A stretch of 64,000 nt of DNA from R-RK-3 sp963842775 (GTDB lineage Bacteria; Pseudomonadota; Alphaproteobacteria; Rhizobiales; Rhodomicrobiaceae). Shown here one piece after another: positions 57,850 through 64,000 of this stretch; position 1 is the stretch's first letter, and every line of letters begins with the position of its first letter. The notes beneath the pieces were generated by a model. The model did no database searches. It saw only the letters and a list, made by a program, of their open reading frames with translations, and was not told where the DNA came from. The stretch lies in the NCBI GenBank assembly GCA_963842775.1, contig CAWJHQ010000013.1:124001-188000 (forward strand), given 5' to 3'. The position numbers and the translations under genes were made by a program.

Positions 57850-58400
57850 AAACGATAGCCGTAGCGGATCCCGAGGCGATCCATGCCTTCGTTGGAGTCC
57901 TGCGTGTTGGCGTTGGAGATGTGCTCGAAATACAGCGAAAAGCTGCTGTGCTCATCGAAGCGGTATCCGAGTTCGGCAGGGATGTGGAATAGCAGGCGCG
58001 AGCCGAGCGCCTTTTTGTCGGGATCGGTAGGGTCCAGATTGCCGTCATGGATCGCAGCGCCGACGCCCACGCCGAAGAAGATGCCGGCCTCTGTCTCATA
58101 TTGCCAGCGCGCATCGATATAGGCGTGGCTCGTCTGCCCTTGCGTGTTGATCGTCGCGCCGATCGCGGGCCGGATCGTGCCGCCGAAAAACGCCGCCGAC
58201 GGAGAGAGCAGCGCCTCGATATTGATGTCGACGCTTTCCTCCTCGCGGCGGAAACCGCTCCAGAGATCGGGCGTGTCATGATCGAGCACGCCAATCCTGA
58301 CCTCGGAAAAGAGGTCGCCAGCCGAAACGGGCGTCGCGCAGCCGATCGCTAAAAGCAGGGCGGCCGTCAGCCGGCGGAGATTGGAATGCGGAGATGCCAC
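57846..58400 (-). CDS. pagL: Lipid A 3-O-deacylase (PagL)
   Basis: Outer-membrane beta-barrel enzyme that removes the 3-position acyl chain of lipid A and lowers endotoxicity. 184 residues, a usual length. Signal peptide (RRLTAALLLAIGCATPVSA). Catalytic His and Ser lie in YFEHISNA near residues 160-162, and a Glu in SNEGMDRLG near residue 171; the C-terminus GIRYGYRF ends in an aromatic residue as in outer-membrane barrels. The GTG at 58400 has GAGGAAG upstream; an ATG at 58457 is the alternative. The stop codon falls within a repeat element. Confidence 0.85.
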   Translation of the reverse strand: MASPHSNLRRLTAALLLAIGCATPVSAGDLFSEVRIGVLDHDTPDLWSGFRREEESVDINIEALLSPSAAFFGGTIRPAIGATINTQGQTSHAYIDARWQYETEAGIFFGVGVGAAIHDGNLDPTDPDKKALGSRLLFHIPAELGYRFDEHSSFSLYFEHISNANTQDSNEGMDRLGIRYGYRF

Positions 58401-58651
58401 GGAGTGCTTCCTCGGTGAATTCGGCCTCACTCTAAGCCATGCGCCGGATGGCCGCAACTCCGCTTGAGTTGTGAGCGGAGCAGCCCCTCCCGCCGCTCTC
58501 GAGCCTAATCCGTTCTCAAATGGTTAGAGCGGCAGCTATCATTTTGTTCGTACGCAGTGTTTTTTGGCAAGGCAGCGTGAGATGCGCACAGCTGTTGGCG
58601 CTCTCCCCTGTAGCGCCAACACAACAAGCGCCGCGAATCGCGGCGCGTGAC
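58401..58651. other. Intergenic region, pagL / alcohol dehydrogenase
   Basis: About 250 bp upstream of pagL and downstream of the alcohol dehydrogenase, with a terminator hairpin near 58628 and no supported gene. Confidence 0.5.
58628..58646 (-). terminator. Hairpin terminator of the alcohol dehydrogenase gene
   Basis: Perfect stem GCGCCGCG (58628-58635) / CGCGGCGC (58639-58646) with an AAT loop, 5 bp after the stop of the dehydrogenase gene. On the minus strand it is followed by TTGTTGTG, a weak T tract, so termination may be partial. Confidence 0.65.
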
Positions 58652-59776
58652 TTACCCGAACATCAAAATCTGCCGGATTGCCTTGCCTTCGCGCAGTGCG
58701 TCGAACCCCTCATTGATCTGGTCGAGGGTGATCGTGCCGGTGAGCAGCCGGTCCACCGGCAGCTTGCCGCGCTTGAACAGGCGGACATAGCGCGGGATGT
58801 CGCGGCTCGGGACGGCGCTGCCCATATAGCTGCCCTTCACCGTGCGCTCTTCGGCGATCAGGCTGATGGCGGGCAGCGCCCAGGCGGCGTTCGGGTTGGG
58901 CAGGCCGGCGGTTATGGTCATGCCGCCGCGCCGGGTGATGCGGTAGGCGAGGTCGAGCGCGGGGACCGCTCCGGCCATTTCGAAGGCGTAATGAACGCCG
59001 CCGCCGGTTGCGTCCTTGATCGCCTGCGCCGCGCCTTCGCCCGCCTTGAAACTGTCCGTTGCGCCGAGCGACATGGCGACCGCCAGCTTGTCCTCGGAAA
59101 GGTCCACGGCGACGATCCGCTCCGCGCCCGCCGCCACCGCGCCCAGAATGGTCGACAGGCCGACGCCGCCGAGGCCGACCACCGCGACGGTCGAACCGGG
59201 CTCGACCCTTGCGGTGTTCACCACCGCGCCGACGCCGGTCAGCACCGCGCAGCCGAACAAAGCGGCCTGCTCCAGCGGCACTTCAGGGTCGATCTTGACC
59301 AGCGAATTGCGCGAGCAGGTGGCGTATTCGGCAAAAGCGGAGACGCCGAGCAGATGATTGATTTCCGCGCCATTGCGGCGGATGCGGCGTTCGCCCGAGA
59401 TCAGCGTTCCGGCGCCGCCCGCGACAGCCGCCGGTTCGCAGAGGGCAGGGCGTCCCGAGGCACAGGGCACGCAATGGCCGCAGCTCGGCACGAAGACCAG
59501 GGCGACATGATCGCCGAGCTTGAGGTCGGTCACATCGCGGCCGACTTCCTCGACGATTCCAGCGGCTTCGTGGCCGAGCACCATCGGCGTCGGGCGCGGC
59601 CGGTTGCCGTCGATCACGGACAGGTCGGAGTGGCAGAGGCCTGCGGCGACGATCTTGACCAGCACTTCGCCGGAGGCCGGGCCTTGCAGGTCGATCTCGC
59701 CGATGGTGAGCGGCCTGGATTGGGCGTAGGGCGGTGCGCGGCCCATGTCTTCGAGAATCGCGGCGCGGACTTTCAT
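58652..59776 (-). CDS. Zinc-dependent alcohol dehydrogenase (MDR)
   Basis: 374-residue medium-chain dehydrogenase. Catalytic zinc ligands are in AAGLCHSDL and LGHEAAGIVEEVG; the structural zinc lobe is CGHCVPCASGRPALC (four Cys); the cofactor fold is AVVGLGGVGLSTILGA with an acidic VAVDLSEDKL end that suggests NAD. NHLLGVSAFAEYATC resembles class III (glutathione-linked formaldehyde) enzymes, though the specificity cannot be set. Start MKVRAAIL at 59776 after GGGAGGA. Divergent to the arsR gene, with a shared control region. Confidence 0.88.
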   Translation of the reverse strand: MKVRAAILEDMGRAPPYAQSRPLTIGEIDLQGPASGEVLVKIVAAGLCHSDLSVIDGNRPRPTPMVLGHEAAGIVEEVGRDVTDLKLGDHVALVFVPSCGHCVPCASGRPALCEPAAVAGGAGTLISGERRIRRNGAEINHLLGVSAFAEYATCSRNSLVKIDPEVPLEQAALFGCAVLTGVGAVVNTARVEPGSTVAVVGLGGVGLSTILGAVAAGAERIVAVDLSEDKLAVAMSLGATDSFKAGEGAAQAIKDATGGGVHYAFEMAGAVPALDLAYRITRRGGMTITAGLPNPNAAWALPAISLIAEERTVKGSYMGSAVPSRDIPRYVRLFKRGKLPVDRLLTGTITLDQINEGFDALREGKAIRQILMFG

Positions 59777-59904
59777 GGCTTGTTCCTCCCTGATCGCCGG
59801 CCATTCTAAGCGGATTTGCCTCTCTTTCACCAACAGATGCCGCGCGGCCGAGGCTCCTGAAGCTCGCCGCGTGGGAGGCATGATTGCGCCATCAGAATTT
59901 CTGG

Positions 59905-59947
59905 TTGACGATAATAGTGTTGTTATATAAATACATCGTTATATAAC
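59905..59947 (+). promoter_or_regulatory. Promoter and ArsR-type operator, arsR / alcohol dehydrogenase
   Basis: -35 box TTGACG (59905-59910) with a -10-like TATAAA / TAAATA at 59926-59933. Two TTATATAA palindromes lie at 59923-59930 and 59939-59946, start-to-start 16 bp, within GTTATATAA-n7-GTTATATAAC (59922-59947). They overlap the -10 region, so an ArsR-family repressor bound here would block transcription. Confidence 0.7.
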
Positions 59948-59959
59948 GAGAGACGCAAT

Positions 59960-60298
59960 ATGCTGAACCTCGATGCCGCCTTCTCCGCGCTTGCCGACCC
60001 GACGCGCCGGGCCATTCTCGCCCGTCTTGCATCGGGCGAGGTGACCGTCATGGAGCTGGCCAAGCCGTTCGAGATGACGCAGCCCGCCATCTCTCGCCAT
60101 CTGAAAGTGCTCGAAGGCGCGGGGCTGATCGTCCGCCGTGTCGAAGGCACGAAGCGCCCTTGCCGGCTGGCGCCGGGCGCCATCGACGCGATCGACCAGT
60201 GGCTTGCCATGCTGCGGCAGGCTCTGGCGAAGAATTACGACCGGCTGGATGAGGTTCTGGCCGCCATGCAGCCCGAGGAAGAAAAGGACACGCCATGA
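59960..60298 (+). CDS. ArsR-family transcriptional regulator
   Basis: 112-residue winged-helix regulator. The HTH region is ADPTRRAILARLASGEVTVMELAKPFEMTQPAISRHLKVLEGAGLI, residues about 11-57, matching ArsR. No metal-binding CxC motif is seen, so it is not an arsenic sensor; many ArsR proteins paired with AHSA1 genes act as repressors of that type. A palindromic operator lies upstream. Its stop overlaps the next gene's ATG by 4 bp (ATGA). Confidence 0.92.
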   Translation: MLNLDAAFSALADPTRRAILARLASGEVTVMELAKPFEMTQPAISRHLKVLEGAGLIVRRVEGTKRPCRLAPGAIDAIDQWLAMLRQALAKNYDRLDEVLAAMQPEEEKDTP

Positions 60299-60759
60299 GC
60301 AAGATGACACTCAAGACCGAAGGCGACACACATGTCGTGGTGACCCGGCGCTTCGCCGCATCCCCGGAGGCCGTCTTCCGCGCCCATACCGAGCCGAAGC
60401 TCATCCAGAAATGGCTTCTCGGCCCGGAGGGCTGGACGATGCCCGTCTGCATCAACGAGGCGCGGCCCGGTGGGAAGATCCGCTATGAGTGGACGGACGG
60501 CAAGGGCGGCGGCTTCCATCTGACCGGCGAATATCTGGAGCTGGTGCCTTTCAGCCGGATCGTCCACGTGGAGCGCATGCATCTGCCCGACCCGACGCCG
60601 GACAACCACGTCGAAACGCGGTTCGAGCCGGACGCGGCCGGCACGCTCATGACCATGCGCATGACCCTGCCCAATTCCCAGACCCGGGCAGCGATGCTTG
60701 CCAGCGGCATGGAGCACGGCATGGAAGCGAGCTACGTCCGGCTCGAGGGGATGCTTTAG
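60295..60759 (+). CDS. SRPBCC / AHSA1 domain protein
   Basis: 154-residue SRPBCC-fold protein of the AHSA1 group (Activator of Hsp90 ATPase homologue). FAASPEAVFRAHTEPKLIQKWLLGPEGWTMPVC and GKIRYEWTDGKGGGFHLTGEYLELVPFSRIVHVERM are typical; the fold forms a hydrophobic ligand pocket. It overlaps the arsR gene (ATGA), the common ArsR-AHSA1 pairing. Ligand unknown. Confidence 0.92.
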   Translation: MSKMTLKTEGDTHVVVTRRFAASPEAVFRAHTEPKLIQKWLLGPEGWTMPVCINEARPGGKIRYEWTDGKGGGFHLTGEYLELVPFSRIVHVERMHLPDPTPDNHVETRFEPDAAGTLMTMRMTLPNSQTRAAMLASGMEHGMEASYVRLEGML

Positions 60760-60857
60760 CCCGTCGCCGTTTTGGGTGAATGCGCCTCTTCGTAATCCTC
60801 GCGAATGGAACCCAGGCGGTTCCGCTAAACAGATCCAACCGATTGGGACACAGAACC

Positions 60858-61322
60858 ATGATATCGGCACCGCATATCGTCGACACCGAGATCCAGGAGG
60901 CGGCGGTGATCCGGCTCACCATCCCGCGCAGCAAGATGAGGGAGCTGTTCGGCCCCGCCGTCGGCGAGCTGATGACGGCGCTCGCCGCACAAGGCGTGGA
61001 GCCCGACGGAGCCGTCTTCGCGCATCACCTGAAGATGAGCCCGGACATTTTCGACTTCGAATTGGGTGTGAAGGTCTCGGCGCCGGTTACGGCTGCCGGG
61101 CGGGTGAAACCGGGCCAGCTTCCCGCGGCAAAGGTGGCGCGAACCGTCTATAGCGGTCCCTATGAAGGTCTGCCATCCGCGTGGGACGAGTTCGTCCGGT
61201 GGATGAGGGCGAACGGCCACGAGCAAGCCGAAAGCCTGTGGGAGGTGTATTCGGTCGGTCCGCAATCGACGCCTGATCCCGCGAACTGGCGCACCGAACT
61301 GAACCGGCCTCTGACAAATTGA
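60858..61322 (+). CDS. GyrI-like effector-binding domain protein
   Basis: 154-residue protein with a GyrI/AraC effector-binding fold (RobA-like two-repeat SHS2). It has VIRLTIPRSKMRELFGPAVGELMTALAAQGVEPDGAVFAHH and VARTVYSGPYEGLPSAWDEFVRWMRANGHE. No DNA-binding domain, so it probably binds a small molecule. About 100 bp after the AHSA1 gene and perhaps in the same operon; all three (ArsR, AHSA1, GyrI) are small-ligand proteins. Confidence 0.88.
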   Translation: MISAPHIVDTEIQEAAVIRLTIPRSKMRELFGPAVGELMTALAAQGVEPDGAVFAHHLKMSPDIFDFELGVKVSAPVTAAGRVKPGQLPAAKVARTVYSGPYEGLPSAWDEFVRWMRANGHEQAESLWEVYSVGPQSTPDPANWRTELNRPLTN

Positions 61323-61376
61323 TCCCGCGCGTGGGTTCAATTGGCGTTAAATCGGTGTCGAGATCGCACTATTCAT

Positions 61377-61464
61377 GTCATCCCGGACGCCGCGAAGCGG
61401 CGAGCCGGGAGCCAATCACATAGCCGCAAGTGAATAGGCCCCGGCTCTGACGGCCGGGGCGACG
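61377..61464. repeat. Palindromic repeat with two hairpins between GyrI and glk genes
   Basis: Contains TCATCCCGGACGCCGCGAAG and two hairpins. The first pairs TCCCGG (61381-61386) with CCGGGA (61405-61410) around GCCGC/GCGGC. The second pairs CCCCGGC (61439-61445) with GCCGGGG (61453-61459) and loop TCTGACG. It is of the TCATCCCGGA...CCGGGGCGACG type known widely in alphaproteobacteria and probably also ends transcripts of the convergent genes. Confidence 0.8.
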
Positions 61465-61488
61465 AGGATATGCAATTCGCCCGGGCGA

Positions 61489-62449
61489 TCAGCCCATGGA
61501 CGCCGGCTGATAATTCTCGATCGGCAGATGGGCGAGGCCGAGCAGCGCCGTATCGTCGCGGGTGAGAATGCCGGTATAGACATTCTCCATGATGCCGCGC
61601 ATCGGGCCCTTGGCTTCGAAGGGCGGGCGGAAGCGCTCGGCGCCGCCGGCGGCCGCCCAGCCATTGACCACGCTGCCGCAGAGATACACCCCGCCCCAGG
61701 CGGCGGCGGCCAGTGCGAGATCGCCGGCCACGCGGCCGAGCAGAATGGAGAAAATGCGCAAGGTTTCCGAGGCCGTCGTGTCGTTCTGCGCCAGGTTGAA
61801 AATCTGCGCCGCGCTCAGGCTGGTGTCCACGGTTGCTCCCAATCGCTCGGCGAGGCAGCGATAGAGCCGCGCAACGCCCCGGCCCGAGAGGACTTCCTCC
61901 ACCGAACCCGCATCGCGCAGCAATTCGAGTTGCGCCGTGTCCAGCGCGCCGAGCGTCATATGCCCAGGCTCGCCGGGATTGGTAATCCAGCCGGCGCCCG
62001 CGGGGATCGCCGCCGCCGCTCCGAAACCGGTGCCGACATTCACCGCGATCATGGTCTGGCGCAAACGGTCGCTGCGGCGCGCCGGGCCGATGGAGGCGAT
62101 CTCATTGTCCGCCAGATGGGGCAGCGCCAATGCGACAGCCTGCAAATCATTGAGGAGCCGGGTGGGCGCGCCGCCGAGAAGCTTCCGCAACCTCGCCCGC
62201 CGTGATCGTCCAGGGCGCGTTGGTCACCTTGACGCTGTCGCCGTCTACCGGGCCGGCGACGCCGATGGCCGCCGAAGTGCAGCCTTCCGGCCCTTTGGTT
62301 TCATCGAGGAACGCGTCAAGCGCGTCATAGAAGCTCGCATGCCGGGTGTGCGGGTAGCTGCGGCGTTCACCGAGCGCGTGCTGTTGCTGCGCGCGGGCGA
62401 AACGCACATTCGAGCCGCCGACATCGGCTACCAGTCGCCACGGCCTCAT
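61489..62449 (-). CDS. glk: Glucokinase, one frame break
   Basis: Glucose kinase of the ROK-unrelated bacterial Glk family. The first frame gives VADVGGSNVRFARAQQQHA (ATP site) and GVAGPVDGDSVKVTNAPW; the second gives LLNDLQAVALALPHL, VNVGTGFGAAAAIPAG and a long C-terminal half with VYLCGSVVNGW. The frames join near 62185-62186 by removing one base from a GG pair, so that GEV continues into KLLGGAPTRLLNDL, giving 319 residues. Overlaps otsA by 4 bp (ATGA). Phosphorylates glucose released from trehalose by the GH15-type gene, plausible in this operon. Confidence 0.9.
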
Positions 62450-63834
62450 GCCAGAGCTCCTTGTTTTTGCGGGGCAAGCGCCGCCAGAAAGGTTTCTCGC
62501 CAGTTTGCGGCATCGCGCTCGCAGACGCGCTTGAACAGCGCCTTGTGCCGCGCGCAGCGCTCGTCCAGCGGCATCGCCAATGCCTGCTCCAGCGCATGGG
62601 CGATGTCGTCAATGTCGTAAGGGTTGACGATCAGGGCTTCCTCCAAATCCTCCGCAGCCCCGGCAAATCGCGACAGCACCAGCACACCGGGATCATTCTC
62701 ATCCTGAGCGGCGATATACTCCTTCGCAACCAGATTCATGCCGTCTCGCAGCGGTGTCACCAGCCCCACTTCAGACCCGCGGAACAACGCCGCCAGCCGC
62801 TCGCGTGAAATATTGCGGTGGATGTAGCGGACCGGCGTCCAGTCGAAATCGCCATATTCGCCATTGATGGAGCCGGAGAGCTGCTCCAGCTCCTCGCGAA
62901 TGTCGGTATAGGCGGCGACGTCCTCGCGTGTCGGCGGCGCGATCTGCATCAGCGTCACCGTCTTATGCTTGTCGGGGTAAAGTTCGAGCAGCCGGCGGAA
63001 CGCCTTCATCCGTTCGGGAAGGCCCTTCGTATAATCGAGCCGGTCGACACCGACAATGTGGGAGCGGGCCAGATGCCGCCGGTTCAGCCGCTCGATGGCC
63101 TCCTCGGCCGCCGCCGTGTGCGCCATGGCGACGAAATTATCCACGTCGATGCCGATCGGGAAGGCGCGGGCGATGACGGTGCGGCCATAGGCCATCACCC
63201 GGCCGTCGCTGAGCACCTTGCCGCCGATATTCTCGGCGACGACGCGCTGGAAATTGAGCACGTCGATATTGGTCTGAAAGCCGATGACGTCATAGGCGAA
63301 GAGCGACTTGATCAGCCATTGATGCACGGGCACGGCCAGCAGCACGCCCGGCGGCGGGAACGGAATGTGGAGGAAAAAACCGATCCTTTGCTGCATCCCG
63401 CGCGACCTCAGCTCCGAGGCGAGCGAAATCAGATGATAGTCGTGCACCCAGATGATGTCGTCCGGCCGCAGGAGCGGAGCCAGCGCATCCGCCAGCCGGG
63501 CATTGACGCGGCGATAGCCGTCGAAATAGGCGGTCTCGAATGCAACGAGGTCGAGGCGGTAGTGACAGACCGGCCAAAGCACCTGATTGGCGAAGCCGAC
63601 ATAATATTCGTCATAGTCCTGCTGCGTGAGCGGTATGGTGGCGATGGTCACCTTGCCCTGCTGGGCAACATTGGTTTCGCGTGGCGCATCCTCGTCGACG
63701 ACCGTGCCGTCCCAGCCGAACCACATGCCCCCGGTCTCGCGGAGGGCGTCGCCCAACGCCACGGCGAGCCCTCCAGACTGGTTTTTCTTCTCCAGATAAG
63801 CGACACGATTGGAAACGACGACAAGTCGGCTCAT
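62446..63834 (-). CDS. otsA: Trehalose-6-phosphate synthase
   Basis: GT20-family enzyme forming trehalose-6-phosphate from UDP-glucose and glucose-6-phosphate, an osmoprotectant pathway. 462 residues. Start MSRLVVVSNRVAYLEKKNQSGGLAVAL; motifs WVHDYHLISLASELRSRG, FFLHIPFPPP, VDRLDYTKGLPERM and SEVGLVTPLRDGMNLVAKEY (UDP-glucose binding) are intact. The ATG at 63834 overlaps the GH15 stop (ATGA). otsB is not seen inside the window. Middle gene of a GH15-otsA-glk operon on the minus strand. Confidence 0.95.
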   Translation of the reverse strand: MSRLVVVSNRVAYLEKKNQSGGLAVALGDALRETGGMWFGWDGTVVDEDAPRETNVAQQGKVTIATIPLTQQDYDEYYVGFANQVLWPVCHYRLDLVAFETAYFDGYRRVNARLADALAPLLRPDDIIWVHDYHLISLASELRSRGMQQRIGFFLHIPFPPPGVLLAVPVHQWLIKSLFAYDVIGFQTNIDVLNFQRVVAENIGGKVLSDGRVMAYGRTVIARAFPIGIDVDNFVAMAHTAAAEEAIERLNRRHLARSHIVGVDRLDYTKGLPERMKAFRRLLELYPDKHKTVTLMQIAPPTREDVAAYTDIREELEQLSGSINGEYGDFDWTPVRYIHRNISRERLAALFRGSEVGLVTPLRDGMNLVAKEYIAAQDENDPGVLVLSRFAGAAEDLEEALIVNPYDIDDIAHALEQALAMPLDERCARHKALFKRVCERDAANWRETFLAALAPQKQGALA

Positions 63835-64000
63835 ACAACGCTTTCCCAAGGGCGTGAAAGCCGGACCGCGCCATTGATGATCCCGACCATGGAATAGGTC
63901 TGAGGAAAATTGCCCCATGCCTCGCCGGTGGCGGCATCGGTATCCTCGGACATCAACCCGAGATGGTTCCGGGTATTCAAGAGCGCTTCGAAGATTTCAC
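63831..64000 (-). CDS. GH15 glucoamylase/trehalase-like glycoside hydrolase (5' end outside window)
   Basis: Only the last 55 codons are present (…MSEDTDAATGEAWGNFPQTYSMVGIINGAVRLSRP…). This end, with GEAWGNFPQTYSMVGIINGAVRL, is characteristic of the C-terminal catalytic domain of the trehalase-like GH15 family. The gene starts beyond the right edge. Its TGA overlaps the otsA ATG (ATGA), so the two are coupled. The enzyme probably hydrolyses trehalose or a related glucoside to glucose, feeding glk. Confidence 0.8.
   Translation of the reverse strand, partial: EIFEALLNTRNHLGLMSEDTDAATGEAWGNFPQTYSMVGIINGAVRLSRPWESVV

Overview
The window looks like a chromosomal segment of a Hyphomicrobiales (Rhizobiales)-type alphaproteobacterium. 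Evidence: high GC; a rhizobial-style gene order rlpA-dacC-tmk-holB-metG-tatD-MBL hydrolase; an rplU with a long C-terminal helix-hairpin-helix extension next to rpmA; NnrU, TAXI-type TRAP and PagL genes; and dispersed CTAGAGCGCGATC-type and TCATCCCGGA-type palindromic repeats of the kind common in this order. Family or genus cannot be fixed from the sequence alone. No phage, insertion sequence, CRISPR array, rRNA or tRNA was recognised.

Layout. 0-5.3 kb (minus strand): rplU-rpmA-GNAT, then asmA-yugP-rimO. 5.7-11 kb: an orphan soxXA pair, thiD, an exported protein, moaB and a convergent moaE, DUF1330 and an SDR. 11-16.7 kb: an OmpA-family protein with a 69-bp tandem-repeat linker, the ypfJ protease, and malonyl-CoA decarboxylase divergent from a GntR regulator. 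16.7-18 kb: small proteins. 18-26 kb: an mdtABC-type RND efflux operon. 26-33 kb: a large MscS-family channel, a secreted SGNH hydrolase, an SDR and a CPBP protease. 33-41 kb: the replication/translation/cell-envelope run from rlpA to the MBL hydrolase. 41-46.7 kb: globin, lepA, nnrU, two very small peptides (one resembling a bacteriocin/RiPP precursor) and an exported DJ-1/PfpI protein. 46.9-57.7 kb: a CoA-transferase, an Ig-like membrane protein, a VOC protein, a DctP binding protein, a PaaK-like ligase and a TAXI-TRAP transporter. 57.8-64 kb: pagL, a zinc alcohol dehydrogenase divergent from an ArsR-AHSA1-GyrI group, and a GH15-otsA-glk trehalose/glucose operon.

The strongest global signal is data quality or decay. 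At least fifteen genes, including the core genes rplU, metG and lepA, are broken by single-base indels, and nearly all read through if one base is removed from a run of 2-6 identical bases. I treat these as probable sequencing or assembly errors, give the reconstructed extents, and mark where the frame breaks.

Themes that join neighbours: envelope maintenance (rlpA, dacC, asmA, pagL, OmpA protein), acid uptake and CoA activation (TRAP genes, PaaK-like ligase, CoA-transferase, malonyl-CoA decarboxylase), molybdenum cofactor (moaB, moaE) and trehalose metabolism (otsA, GH15, glk). No clearly new multi-gene system is proven. The best candidates for a second look are the 71-residue RiPP-like precursor with its membrane peptide, the Gly/Gln repeat OmpA protein, the Ig-like/multi-TM protein and the repeat elements that supply stop codons.
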